Assembly: GCA_947359465.1 (NCBI GenBank)
Contig: OX375872.1
Span: 79,777,641 to 79,841,640 of the forward strand
Length of the DNA stretch: 64,000 nt
Source: Metellina segmentata
Lineage: Eukaryota; Arthropoda; Arachnida; Araneae; Tetragnathidae
Direction: 5' to 3'
Of this stretch, positions 1-15,200 are shown piece after piece (position 1 is the first letter of the stretch; every line of letters starts with the position of its first letter). A model generated the notes under the pieces. That model saw only the letters and a list, made by a program, of their open reading frames with translations. It was not told the origin of the DNA and searched no databases. The translations under genes were made by a program, and so were the position numbers.

Positions 1-83
1 TTTTTAAAATTGAGACGTCTTGTTATTAAATTTATTATTTATTTATTCTTGTCTTTGAATGCTGAGTGTCATTATATTTACAG

Positions 84-202
84 GCCGTAATATTTTATGT
101 ACGAAAAAGTGGTAAAAGTGCAGAATGCGGTGGCGTTTTAGTTACGAGGAAACATGTTATAACTGCTGCCCATTGTGTCGTAAGCTCAAGGAGAGGAATA
201 AC
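84..202 (+). CDS. Serine protease exon with catalytic His
   Basis: A pyrimidine-rich tract ending in CAG precedes position 84, and the donor GTAAGT follows 202. The reading starts in phase 0 and ends with two bases (AC) left over. The 39 complete codons include CGGVLV and the catalytic TAAHC box. Confidence 0.92.
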
Positions 203-3200
203 GTAAGTTTTTATGTAGTTTTCTACTTTGTAATATTATTTTCTTTTTAAAAATTTGTAGGGCATACAAAAATTAAGAATGCAGGCAACCAGTGGTGTAG
301 CATCCTCTGAAACACAAAAAACTCGATATCTCGTATTGAAAAATAATACATTTCAGCGCAAAAAATTAGTTTCCTTAATCAAAAAAACACTATTCTAAAA
401 ATAAATTTTACTTTTGACGAAAATCTTTACTGATATCAGTTTTGATTTGAAATGTGCACTTTCTTCCTTTTTCTACACTCATATCCAAAATTATCTTTAC
501 ATACCCAGAAATAATTATGTTCCATAGAATACCCAATCGATGTAATCCATTTATGCAGAGAATGTGTGAATGACAAGCCTAATTAGAATTATCCAATCAA
601 AAGTGTTCAAACGGTTTCTGATATGCAAATCAAGGCGTTACGTCATCCGACGGTTAATCAGTCGCATTGCACAATGTGAATATCTGAGTGAATTTCTGCT
701 ATACAGCGTTTGATTTCAGTGTGTAGACTCGAAACTGTTTGTTATGGCTCCGAAGTATCATTTGGAATATTCTGTGGTGGCACATTATCGGCCGTTTAGA
801 AGCAGGGCAGGTAATCATGGAAGCAGCGAGATATGTGAATATTTCAAGACGGACAGTCTCTGCGCTATGGAAACAATTTCAGATTTCTGGAACTATTGTA
901 AGGAGGCCTGGACAAGTTCGTAAACGTAGACAACTCCTTCTCAAGATCGATGTATTGCAATAACTGCCCGTCGTAACAGGAATACTACTGCTAGGCAATT
1001 CAATTCAGAGCTTGCAGCCGCCACGGGAACTGTTGTATCACGGCAAACTGTATACAGAAGGCTTATTGAAAAAGGCCTTTGTACCAGAAAGCCAAGAGTA
1101 TGTGTTTCAATGCCTTCACAACACAAGAGGGATCGCTGGAATTGGTGCAACAAACATCTGAACTGGAGCCAACACCAATGGACCCATGTTCTCTTTATTG
1201 ATGAGTCGAGGTTAAGTTTAACATCAGATTCTAAACGTTTTTATATCTGGAGGGAGTCAGGAACGCGAAATCTTCCTTCGAACATTATGCATTGTGACCG
1301 TTTTGGTAGTGCATGTGTGATGGTGTGGGGTGGAATAATGATGGATGCACGTACGCTCCTACACGTTTTCAACCGAGGATCTGTGACCGGCCAGTGACAT
1401 CGGGATGAGGTCTTAGAACGTTATGTAAGACTTTTCAGAGGTGTATATGAATCTGATTTTTTATTTATGGATGATAATGCTCCTCCATATAAAGCAAACT
1501 TCGTTGACGAATTCCTTGAAAGTGAAGCCATTGAGCGAATACCGTGACCAGCAAAATCTCTTGATCTGAACCTGATAGAGAACTTTTATGGGACTACCTT
1601 GGAGAAGCAGTTGCACGAAGACATCCTCCTTCTAGAGATATAAATGCCCTGAAGACCACATTGGTGGAGGAGTGGAACTTAATACCTCAAACTGTGGTTA
1701 ACAACATTACTACAAACATGAAATCACGTTGCGATTTTTGTGTACAAGTCAGGGGCGATCACATTCTATATTAAATTCATAAGCCTTATTTTTTTCTGAG
1801 CTATTCATTTTTTAAAACTCTCCTTGTCACATATTATTGCCATTTTTATGGTTTAATTCCACAGTTTTATACTATACGCAGTGTTCTTAAATCATTTCCT
1901 TTATATTTATGTATTTTGATGTTATGTCTCATTCCACACAAATTCATAAAATTATAGTTCACAGTTTCTGAGAAATCCGTGATTCTATGCATATAAACAT
2001 AATTTTAGACACCAGTGTAGCATCGAGTCGCTATGCTGTCTTGTCAATTATCTGAGCAACCTGAGACTCTCTCGATCGCCTTGGTTTTCTGTGATTGTTG
2101 CATCCGATTGGTCGGTGGCGTTTGTCATGCTCAGTAGGTACCACTATCACCACCTCGCCAACTAACCCTCTCACAATATTTCACAGATACCCCCCCTTCT
2201 AAAGCTGGTTATGTCGGAGAAAGTAAACATTTCGAAAATCACCTAGGTAAAATATACATGTTGATTAAAATACCTACCTACCAATAGAAGGTTTGACGGA
2301 AGCTCCTCAATTGTACAGTCAAATGGATTTTGAAATGTGGAAATGTGTTATTCACTTGCATAAAGATCCGAATAACGCTGTTGTAACTGTAGGTTAAGTT
2401 CCAAAAAATATATCCTCCGCAAAGTTTTTTGGGAATGGGGATTTCGCCAATATTTGAAATTTTGTACAGCAGGGAAAATGGTCAAACATGTTCAATGTGA
2501 TCTGTGATTCAAACAATGCAAATATTTGGCGATAAGACTTTACAATAGAATACGTTTCACATAAGGGCACTGTTTTTTCCTGTAATTTAAAGTTAAATTC
2601 GTTAAGATATCCCATGAGTCTGTAGCAAATACCAATTTCCATAGCCATTCATTGTACAATAACAGTGCTTATGGGCAGTTTTTGGCAAGTTTGGATATTC
2701 GGCTTCGATCTCTAATAAAACGAATTACGAAATTGACGATGGTTAAGTTCACGAGAGCGAATAAAGTTAACTGCTGACACAACTGGTTTAATAACACTTG
2801 CCAGATAGAGGTGTTTCTCAGAAAGAGCCTCCTGTTGAATAATACGATGAATTACCAGAGGTTTTGAACATTTAGCTTCTTCACAAGCCTTAAAAATTTG
2901 TCCAACTAATCCTTTCCCTGTTTCACTCATACTTTTACCACCATTATTTGTGACACATTTTAACAGATTGCATTGTAAATTGTACTGTGTTAGCATTTAC
3001 TTGACTTCCTTGAAGATATCTTTGCCTACAGTTGTTCCATGCAGACTATTCATTGAAGCGGATTCTTCATTTCCACCCAAACTCGGTATTGACCCTTCGA
3101 ATAAAGAGCAGCAATATTGGGCAATATCAGTAACGTCTGTGATAAAGAGACAACGGAAACTACTTGAAATTTTTTGACTTTTAATTGTTCTTTTGACGTG

Positions 3201-6200
3201 GCTCCCGATGTCCTCAACTCTTCTAACAATTGTTCTCGCCGAAAGACTGACAGATCGAATCAAATCCATTTTCTCAGGGCACCTTTCTTCTGCTGCCACA
3301 AGCAAACATGATTTAATTAATGCACCATCAGTAAATGGTTTCCCTTTCGTGGATTAGATATTCGTAAGCTGACTTCAATTACTGCTCATTATAATTTTTT
3401 TATTTTTACGAATAAATTGCCCCCGTTGTGTTTTCCGTTTTAAAATGTTCAATTTTAGCGATTGTTGATTTTCTGTGAATTTTGAATAGTGTGTCGCGTT
3501 AATTTGGTAATGACGTATATTGTACTATTTTCATACAGCTATATTATGTCTTTACATACTAAACTTTACTTCGTCATTTAATTCTATGACAAAACAACTC
3601 ACACTCCACTTTGCTTTAAAAGCACGACATTCAAAGTCCACTTTTCTCTTATCTGGTCTTAAAAGTGACTTGACAACGGTGAGTAATAAATAAAATAAAT
3701 TAAAAAGAACAAAATAATAGGCAGAGAGTCGTGACAGGCAATACCATGTGCGCTGATAAAGGAAAACTGAGAGAACTGGCAACACTTGTTCTACGGCAAC
3801 GCCAGATGATGGAATGCGAATATGCGACGCCAGTAGCTCCACGTGTGGTCAATATACACAACTTATTAACTCGACTGTTGGCCGTTGCGTTACAGCGCGT
3901 TATTTGATTTATTTTTATTTATTTTTTCATGTAAAAAACACAATGTTAACCTACTTGCCGGATTAAAAACAGGTGACTGGACAGATATGGCCCGGGGGGC
4001 CTTAGTTTCACGACCCCTGTTGCAGAAAATCATATTTTTTTTAGAAGAATGAGCGAATTTGGCTTATTTAGGGCTGCACTGGTTATCAAAAAAGGCGTGT
4101 TTTTTAACGTAACAACGCACGACCTCACTGCTCTAGAAACATTGCAAAAATGAAGATAATGTGGACGGAAATTTATGACTCATCCACCATTTTTCACTGA
4201 TCTGCATCGCCAGATCATCATCTTTTTTGTGTGTGTGTGAAGCCTTCAAAACAACCTTAATAGAAAACTTGTATTCTGAGTATGATAACCGAAGAGAACC
4301 CGATTCCTTCTTATTATTAAAACACAAAAGCTTCTATCACCAGGTATTGGAAATTTGAAATTAAGATGGGGTAAAGTGTAAATAATAGTGGTAAATACAT
4401 CTTTGATAAGTTCAATGTTTTTTTTTTAACTTTTATTTTAAAACTTAGTTTTGGGATGACCCAATATATTTCAGCTATAAAGGTAAAAATATTATAGTTA
4501 CACTACCCTACAATACTGAACCGGACAGCAAAATGTGATGGTATAAGGGAAATAATACATGATTTAATATGGGAATGGAGTCCCTCGTGCTGCAATTACA
4601 CTAGCAACCCTTCTGGGCATACTTTCAACAAGGTTTTGATACACACCTATCGGCATTTGTGTCCTTTCCTGCTTTAAGAATGTCGCCAGTTCACCTGTAG
4701 ATTTCAGACGTGGTTCCATGGTCCGTAAGCATTCGTCCCACAAATGTTATATCGGGTTTAGGTAGGGACTCTGAGCAGGTCAGGGAAGACGTTTTACATC
4801 TATATCTTGATACCACTGCTTGACAGAGGCTGCAACTTGACATGGAGCGTTGTCAACCTGGAGGTAACATTCGTCCATTCCATAAAATTGCCAGAGCGTA
4901 GGAAGAACCTGGTTGTCCAAAATGTTCATGTAGGCGTCGGCGTTCAACTAACCAGGAACAACATGCAAAGGTCCCAGGTCATACCACGAAAAACACCCCC
5001 AAACAAGTAGTGGGATTTTATGCAAATCCGCTGGCGTCCGGTCTATTATTGTAGGTTAGTGTATATTTAGGCTGCTAAGGTATAAATATTTTAGGTACAA
5101 TTAGGCTGTTAGTGTATATAAATATTCTACGTGTTTTTAGGCTGCTTAGGTAAATTCTCTCATTTGATGTTCTGATATCAAGGCCTGTTCTAAATGGGGA
5201 TATGAGGTGTCATCCTATCCCTTAAAAAATCCCAGTTTTTGTCATTTTCCGTAAAAAATCAAATGAGATGACAGATTTTCGCCCATAACAGTTTCATTAA
5301 GCCAGTTAGAACAACGTATTTCAAATGGTTAATTCGGTTGGCTGTTTTTAAGTTTTATGGCGTAACGGCCATATTTGGCGAAGCTGCACCAAACACAAGA
5401 CAACGTCAAATAAAAAATGTCTAGAAAGGGGGAAAAGGGATTGGAGAACAGAGTAATGCAGAAGATCGCTGAGGTGTCTAACTACCCCGTGTTTACTAAA
5501 GACAAGAAACCCCACGTGAAAAGAAAATATCTACAGGGTACCTCGTGTCTATGAGGCCGTAAGAACTCAAATGGTCAAGAAATACGTAAAACAAAAATAA
5601 TTCATGTTATCCATCGTTCGTGTTATCCGATTTCAGAAAAAGCCTTATTTTGACAATAAAATAAAATATTAGTGCCTTTGCATTACTTTCTGTACGATTC
5701 TTGGTTCACAGATAAATAGCAAAATTTATACAGATGATTCTTGATTGCACGAATGATTTTCGATTACATAGTTAATTCTTAATTATACAGACATTACCAG
5801 ATTGCGCAATTTTTGTATTGAAATAGTTCGAATATGAATTTTTGCGTTCTGGTTTTCCTTTATATTCTTCACGAAGATCTTTGATGCGGTCAACGCTGGT
5901 TAAAATAGCAGATGAATTTTCACTGCCTTACAAAAAGCGACGAACAATTTCCAAACCAGCAGTAGCTTCTTTTGAAGAAGACATTCTTATTCCTTCGTCT
6001 TTTGATCGGAATATTCCTCTAATTTATTAATACCTTCAGCAATCTCTCTTCCACAAATAAATCTTTTACAATTTCGGTCGTCATCTGAGCGTGGTTCAAA
6101 ATAACTTGGTGTTGTCCTCGGATCTTTCGTTGATTGATCCCGGGCTGTCACCAGTAGCCCGCTGTATTGCTATATAAAAATTAACTTACGTTACCTTGCA

Positions 6201-9200
6201 TACCATTTCAGTAATTGGTGATTTTTAATTAACGTCGTTCGAGAGCAACACAACGGGCTATTGACGACTGTCGGGGATCAAACCCCTAAGAGAAAGATCA
6301 GACTACAATTTCAGAGTGATTTAACGTTTCTAATAATTGAAAAGAATCCGTTTGCCCTCAAGTTTTAAAAAATTGTTCGTCTTAACCGTACAACTCCAAT
6401 TCTTTCCTGCCGACCAACCGGTATAGTGGTTAAGGTGTTAACCTCTAGATCAGAAGGTTTCTGGTTCGAATCCGGGTCCTGGCATGGATGTTTGTAAGCG
6501 TATGGTGTAGAGGCGGATGGTGCACTTTAAATCTGTCGTGGCCGAAAGTCCTCACGTTGGGTTGGTGTGGAAGTTTGGAGAGTGAGGTGCCAGCTCAGGT
6601 GTTGCTTCGTCATCTGACCGTGGTTCAAAATTACGAGGTGTTGTCCTCGGATCTCTCCTTTAAGGGTCTGATCCCGGACCGTCGTCAATAGCCCGTTGTG
6701 TTGCTACAACGTTAACTAAAATTACCAATTACCAATTCTTTCGTAACGAATGGTAGATAGATAATCAACGTCGCACTGAAGCAACACTACGAGCTATTGG
6801 CAAAGGTCCGGGATCAATCCCAAAGTGAAAGGTCAGAAGTCACCACCACGGTTAGATGACAAAGTGAGCACCTGAGCCGGCACCACACTCCAAACTTCCA
6901 TAACAGGACATTTGAGGCCCCGGCATATTAAATGTGCACCAGCCCCCTTGAACACGACGGTCTGGTTTGATTCGAACTCGTAACCCTCCGGTTACTAATC
7001 CGTTACTCTTTTCACCGGGCTGCCTCTGCCCTTAATCAACTAAAGGATAAAATATGTAGGTTGACTTAGTTGTTTCTAAGAAATGAAATTCTTGAACCTA
7101 TTCGCAGTTCTTGAAAATCACACAAACAATCTTTCCCTTCTTTCTCCTCTCCGTTCTTTCTTTTCACAATTACTGGAGCAACACAACAGGCTACTGGCGA
7201 CGGTACGGGAACAAACTCGAATGGAAAGTTTTCAGGACAACACCACGTAATTTGAAACACGGTCAGCTGACGTGGTCACAACTGAGCTGGCACTCCATTA
7301 TCCAAACTTCTTCACAACGACAACGTGATGACATTTGAGGCCACAACAGATATAAGGTTCACCAGCCCCCTTGTACATGATGGTCTTTGGCTAGACTCGC
7401 AACACTCCGGTTGCTAATCCCTTACTCTTCCAACTGGGTGCATCACGGCCCCCAAACGAATGAGTTAAGATAATTTGAATATATATTTTGATGGGGTTTT
7501 ATAGTTCGTACTATCAATAATTCGCATTAAGTGAGTTCGTCGTAATAAAGTTTGACTGTATTTAACTATAAAGTGCATTATTTTGTGCTTTTTTTTTCAG
7601 GATGAGTCCCAGGCAATTAATAGTTAGACTTGGGGATCATGATATAGATCGGGATGATGATGGAGTAACACCAATTGACATGTCCGTCTCATCTATCATT
7701 AAGTACAGCAACTTCGATTTACGCACGTTTCAGAACGATATTGCTATTCTTGTGTTATCCTCGTCTGTTCAATTTGGAAAATATATTGCTCCTATTTGTT
7801 TACCATTCAATGTTTTCACTGATGACAATCTGGCAAACAGGAATGCTTTTACAGCAGGATGGGGAACGATAAGTTACGGTAAGTCGAAGATTTTAGATTT
7901 CATGGTAAAATTTTTCTTAAATGGATAGGCAGTGTATTCTACAGGATGTCCTAAAAGTTCCCGTACTGACGATTCGTGAATTTATTATACAAAAAAAACC
8001 AAAAAACTTTGAAACAATTATTTTTATGCCAATGGTAAAAAAAGCATTTTTAACCTAACGTAGGAAAAAAATTTGAGCTTTCATTTCTAATAAATGCTCA
8101 AAATTTCCGCCCTTTTCTTGGAGGCAAAGCTGAAGTCATTTGAGCATATTTTTAGAAACGCATTTCAAGATGCTGGGAGTGACTTCTTGTATCCTTCGAG
8201 TAATGACAATTTTCAGAACATAAATTGTTTGGAGATTACATTCATTAACTTTTTTCTTTAAATATTCCCACAGAAAAAAGTCAGGGATGCTCAGATCAGT
8301 GGAATGAGGAGGACAAAGGTTTCTTGAGAAAAGACGATCGCAATTCCATCGGCAATAACAAAGCCTCTTCTCATTGTCCGGTAGCTTTAGATCCTGTAAC
8401 ATTTTTACACAATAAGCACGAAAATGCATAGGTCTTAGAGCCTTATGTATCTATCCCTGTGATGTGCCCATTTGTTGCGACAAACGTCTCACGAATTAAT
8501 GAGGGGATTGCAATATCCTCCGTTGAGTTTCTTTCACAAAGTCTGGTGTAACGACTTTCGGTCTTCCACTCCTGTGTTTTGTGTTCCACCGAATTTGTCT
8601 CTCGAATCGCCTATAGCGTATCATTACTCGGTATTGCATCATTTGGATATTTATATCGCAAAAATTCTTTACATTAAAAATAAGCCTCAAACAGCGCAAT
8701 TCTCTGAATGCGTGGCAAACTCATCTTGCAATGAAAAACAAAATGACGTGGAACTTTATTATCGCACAAATTGAGGGCGAAGGAAACCAGACAATAAATA
8801 TTAAAGACTCGATAAAACTATAAGCAGACAATAAAATTCAATAATTCCAACAACAAAAAAAAACGGGCAATAATTTTTTTTTTTAATTTGGAGTACGGGG
8901 GAACTTTTAGGACACTGTATAAAATACTTTAACACAAATAAAGACTCAAAACGATATGAACGGGTGTTCAATTTAAGAGCAAAACAGCTAGAATTTTATT
9001 ATCTGTTTATCAAAACCTAACATCTTAATATGGAAATGAGTTTTCAAAACATAATTGTATTAATTTACTTTTAATTATCTTAAAAATACGTCTTGCATCT
9101 TACAAAAGTATTAATTTAATACTACTATTTTATTCAGCAAAATATTTTTTGGATGAGGTTTTGGAAGAAATCTTTGTTAATATTACTTTTTATTTTTTAA

Positions 9201-12200
9201 CGATTTTATCATTCGAGATAAGCTAAATATCAGTTATTGATTGTTTCAGGTTTAATAATCATTGTATTAAGTAGATGTATTTTTAAAGGACTAACACGAC
9301 TAAAATTTCTTCTATTGAACCTTCTGATGTGCAGCGGTTTCCAAATTTTTCAGCCCTAGAACTCCTTGCAAATTAAGAATCTGTGTAGACCCCTTTCTAT
9401 TATACAATTAAATGGGGTACATGAAGCCTGTATAAGGGCATCGTGGTCCTTATTTTCCCTTTTATATCAATAGAGAGAGTAAAATGTTTTGACCTGTGAT
9501 AAGTAGTTCAGGAAACCTTAAAACTTCATATTAAAGATTAATGATGACAATTTTACATTCCGAATTTCGATTATATATATATATAATCAAAACAAAGACA
9601 AACATATAAAGTTATAATGTTATTAACATTAAAATACATACTTTAATATTTTAATATGAACAATACAGCTATGTTTAAGCCATTCGCTCAGAAAAGTTAA
9701 TGTCCGATAATTTCAATATTAAGTCATTCTCAACTTCAAATCTATTTCAAATCAATAAATACTGGAATATACTAATTTTGTTTTAGTTTATAAAATTTAG
9801 ATTTTAGAATATAAGGAATCGGAAGAAATAATGAATTTCTATTTTTTCATGGAAGTTCTCTTATTTTAGCTAGTAAAATAGTACAGATATTTTCTGTGCA
9901 CTCTCTGAAACTTACTCGCTAGCTTCTCTTTGGGAACCACTGAACTATATTGTCTAAAAACCTGATTTTATTTTATTGTAGTAAGTAATTTCAACAAAGT
10001 AGTTTTAACGAGATACCTCGTCCAAAATCTGGTCGATTTTGTTAATGATGAGATATCTCGACCATCAAAATACGGTCAGTTTTGCAAGTGTTGTGATAAA
10101 CCTCATCGAGACAAAATTACCCTATTACTCCAAGGAGGATATGGAAAATCAAGTAGGAAAAACAAACTGTCTCTTGGTCAAAACGTGACAGTTTGGAACA
10201 GGTTTCCAGATCAGAAGTTGGAACTACAGATCAGTTTATTTTTATTTCGAATTATTTTCGCTAGTGAAATAGTGCATGTTATCCGCGGAGGTTCACTGAC
10301 CATCTTTTAAGAACCACAGCTCTGAGGGGGTCATATGCATATGTACATTCGGAAACCTACATTCTTCCCTGCCGATAATTTCTAAAGTTTTTAACCTTTT
10401 GAACTATAGAATCTTTGCTGCGATTTTTTCAGACAATGGGTGTAGATATTTAATCATTAAATGAGTTGTAGGGTAAAAGCAATTCCACACTTCTCGGAAA
10501 TCTCGTGACGCTTAGAGGGAATGTCGGTACAAATTGATTATTCTACAAGTAAAAAGAACAATTAGTTGGATGTTTTAAAAATAAAAATAAGCGTTACTGT
10601 GGATAATTTTTTTCAACTTTGGAAAATGAAGCGCAATTTGTTTCCTGTATTTTTGTTCATAGACAATCTAATTTATTAAGATATAAAAATATACGTACTT
10701 AATATAAATATACAGTGAATCCCAAAATTGATCATACGCAACGAATACATTTCATTAAAAGCCCAAAACTTCGTAGGACAACATTTCAATTTATTGTAAA
10801 AAAAATGATATGGTACAGGTCATAATTTGGATTGATAAAGAAAATGTAGGAATTTGGAATGATAAAGAGAGAGAGAGAGAGTACCTGTTTAAAAGTACTT
10901 TCAGAGAAAAACAATATTTTATATTCATTATATCTTTAAAGAGGGTTTTAAATGTTAAATTTATAAAATTCCGTCACAAACTTGACCAAGCCCATTTCGT
11001 ACAAAATAAAAACAAAAGCGTATAATAACTTTTTGTTGCATACATAGTAACGAATTCGGGACAGAGGTCAACATCTGAACCACTTACAGCAGGTTGTAAA
11101 TCTCAAACTATCTGTAGTAAAGATCTTCCTACACAGATGGTTTTTAAGTTGTGCGCGACAGCCTGCTCTCAATTAAGTACCATACAGTGTCCACTGGAGA
11201 GGGACGAGAGTTAAGATTGCAACCCACAAACTATGCGGTCGTAATATTGGCGAGTGGTCGCCGGCCGTTTTTGGTGGATTCCATTTTTCCCTTTTTGCAA
11301 AGCCTACAATCAAGTGACACAAAACCCTGAATTAAATCTGTAGATAGTAAACATAACAGCAATATTTGACGCTTAGAACAACATGAACTAACATGAAATT
11401 GTGTGGTATTTTTGAAAATGTTTGCCCATTTCTCTCACAGCGTCCTTCACATGTTTTGTGCTATGAATAAAATAATTTTTAAACACTTTTTCCGACTAAA
11501 ACCACATATGTATAAGCCCATTGCGGTCCTGAGATTATGATGAGGTGTAGCATTTCTGTTTGAGATAGCACAGAAATTTTAATGAACTATTGTTACTTTG
11601 TACCGCTTCTCTGTATAGAGACGTAATCAATAAACGAAAAAAAATATCTTAAATTTAGCACGTTTTTAGTAACTGTTCTCTTTAATAGAGTTAAATACTT
11701 CGCTTTTATATGATTTCAGCAATAAAAATTAAATTTCCAACCTCTCCGGTCAGCAAGCACCAAAACACATCAATGTTTGGGAGTGGGTATAATATGCTTA
11801 GGAAGCAATTAACTTTATATCAGGGTTTTGATATACAAATCATCGGTCATCACCTCCGGAACCACAACGCGGTTTTAGCTAAGCAAATTCAATGTTTCTC
11901 GAGATGATGGCTGATGATAGGCCTATTAATACCCTAAAAGTGAGCCGCTTTCTCAGCACACTAAATTTCCAATCATGGATGTGGAGTATACTCAATTTCG
12001 GGAATCACTGCATGTGTAGAACGAATCTTGATAGTAGATGCCATTTATTTTTTCTTACGTCAGACCTCATCCAAAACGTCGTAAATATAACATCTGGCTG
12101 GCAGCCCCTAAAACAGTCAAGAAATAGAAATCAAACATGTTACTCTACAGCAGTACAGTGGAATCATCACTCTTAACTATGCCCATGATGTTGATAACAT

Positions 12201-15200
12201 AATTAAAAACTGTAAATTTTAATTCAGTGAACTTGTCAGAAGTAAAATCACCAGCATTCCAATACAAAATTTTTAACTGTGGCATGTTCAATGCTTTTTA
12301 TAAATCTGTAGTTTTGTGTCGGAATAAAAAACTATAGTTTTACCACCTTCCTACTGTCTGGTTTGCCTCGAACAAATTCACACTATATTCTAGACACCTA
12401 GATTCTCCGTGGCTGTTAGTATTCATATAAACACGTCACAAAACTGCATAAAACTGAGATGTCACTGAATTATTGCTTAATCTAATGTGTTTGGTTATAA
12501 TACTTGTTACGTTTAGGTGGACCGGCGAGTTCAAGATTACAAGAAGTCCAAGTGAGAATATGGGAAAATACTCGATGTAAAGAAGTTTTTAAAAAAGAAG
12601 TGCCGATAACTAATGTAAATTTGTGTGCTGGAGATGGAACTAAAGATGCTTGCAGGGTAAGACTTTTACGTGTACATTTAGTTTTATGAGAATGAGCAAA
12701 CATAATACATAAATTGCTCCTGTGGTGAAATCGGCACACCTCTACATTACATCACAGTCTGCCCCCTTACAGCAACAAGGCATATGAAGACGCCTGCCAT
12801 TAGATTTAAAATAGCATGGCGTAGGAACATTCCTTGTAATAAGGGCTCGAGGATAAAAATTATTAGCATGGTGAGATTCATTGAGAATCTCAGGACTTGA
12901 TCCAAGATACTAAAACACCTACGTTTTTCCTTGCATGTTGTATATATACTGAAGTGCCAAAAGTCATGAGATAGCAATAGGCAAATATACAGATGGCAAT
13001 AACATCGCGTAAGAAATGTATAAATGGGCAGTGCACTGTCAAGACTTGCATTTGTACTCAAGTGATTCATGTGAAAATTTATATAACGTGATTATGGCCG
13101 CACGACGGGAATTAACAGAATTTGAACGCGGAATGCTAGTTGGAGAATTGTTAGGAAATTCCACATTCCTCGATCCAAAGTGTCAAGAGTGTGCCGAGAA
13201 AATACAATTTCAGGAATTACCTCCCACCATGGACAATGCAGTTGCCGACAGCGTCTGCATAGTGACTGAGACCACAGCGACGCATGCGTTAGGAAGTCAG
13301 TTTTAAAAGATAAGCAATACTGGGTCAAATAGCAGAAACAATCAATGTGGGACGTACGGCAAACGCGTCAGTGAAGATGGTGTAGCGAAATTTGGCATTC
13401 ATGGGATAGATGGATTCATAGATAGAAGATCGACTCGAGTGCTTATACAAACAACAAGCCATCGGCTGAAGAGCCTATGCTGGGCTAATTAACATATCGG
13501 TTGGACCCTTAGATGACTGAAAAAAAGTTGCTTGGTCAGATGAGTCACGATTCCAGTTGTTAAGAGCTGAAAGGAAGATTCGAGTGAGGTGCAGACCCCA
13601 CGAGGCCATGGACCTAAGTTGTCAACTAGGCACTGTGCAAGCTGATGGTGGCTACATAATGGGTGTTTTTATTTGGCATGGACTGGGTCCTTTGGTCAAA
13701 CTGAACCAATCATGGACTGTATATGGTTGTGTTCAGCTACTTAGAGATAATTTGCAGCCATTCAGGAATTTCATGTACCCAAACAACGGTGGAATTTTGA
13801 AGGATGACAATGCGCCATATCACCTTGACAAAATCGTTCGCAATTGATCTGAGGAACATTCTGGACAATTCCAGCGAATAATTTGACTTATGGACGGCTG
13901 TAGAAGCAGCATGACTGAATATTTCTTCAGGGAACTTCCAACGACCTGTTGAGACAATGGCACGTCGAGTTGCCACACTTCGCCAGGCAAAAGGAGGACC
14001 CACACGATATTAGGAGATATCTCATGGCACTTCAGTATATATATATATATATATATATGCTCTAACATACAATGCTCTAACATTCTGGATAGATACGTCG
14101 CCTCAGTGGCAGGCTCTTTTCTTCCTAACAGCACTTATTTAAACTGAAACTCCAGTGCCTAGTATCGTGAAACAATAGACACGAGTTTGTGTCGGTGTTA
14201 AGTTAAATCTGTAGTGGCCTCAAATGCCCTCACGTTGGCGTGTTGCGTGAAGTTTGGAGAGTTTGGTGCCAGCTCAGGTGTTAATCCCGTCATCTGACCA
14301 TGGTTCAAAATTACGTTTGGCCTCGGATCTTTCCCTTTGGGTTTGATCCCAGACCGTCACCAACAGCCCGTTGTGGTGCTCCAGTGCGACGTTAGTTCAA
14401 CTACCCACAACCAACCTACGAGAGTCTTCTGCTGAGTATGATCTTGTCCAATCAGATATAAACGACTTTCAACGGGCGAGAATTAATTGTAAGCGTATGC
14501 TGCTCCAATGTGTGGCCAGGTTTAATCTTTCTGAAATAAAAAATACCTTAGTGAAGAGAGTGGTTGAAGTTTTCGAATTCTGGTAGTCTAGTAAGCATAG
14601 GAAATGACTCTACCCAAGGAAGTTTTCATGAACAGTGCAAAAGTGACCTAAACTAATGCTTTCCAATCGTAGAAACTCCTAAAACATTTTAGGAAGTCAC
14701 CCCCCCCCCAATTAGTGTCAAACAATAAATTCAAACTTAATTCACTTTTCGTAAGAGAGGCCACTGTCGTGTACATTGGTTAAAGTTAAATCTGTAGTGA
14801 CCTCAAACACCCTCACAATGGCGTAGTGTGGAAGTTCAGAGAGTGGGGTGCCAGCTCGGTTGTTGACCTCGCCATATGATCATGGTTGAAATTGTGAGGT
14901 GTTGTCCTTGAATCTTTCAATTAGGGATTGATCCCAAACCGTCACCAACGGCCCCATGTCCTGCTCCTCCAGAACGACGTTAATTGACTACCTGCTTACC
15001 TATCTTTTCGTACTATAGGCCATATACCACAAGTTTACCTTAGGACGACCAAGTAGGACAAAAGCGCGACGTCGAAATTTTCTGCCCGGTTTACCTTGAG
15101 ATGTGAACATTTTAGCATGCAATGTGCAAAATGGGATTCCTAGAAAATCAAGGAGGTAGAGGGATGGGTTAACATCGCTCTGAAGTAACACAACAAACAA

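Noticed and set aside
5842..6030. Possible jerky/pogo-type transposase C-terminus, minus strand
   Set aside because: Only about 40 residues with weak resemblance and an internal stop; not enough to call.
6409..6485. tRNA-like sequence with A and B boxes (also at 17521, 19741, 22598, 26073, 38223)
   Set aside because: The heads cannot form proper acceptor and anticodon stems and always continue into the same SINE body. They are SINE promoters, not tRNA genes.
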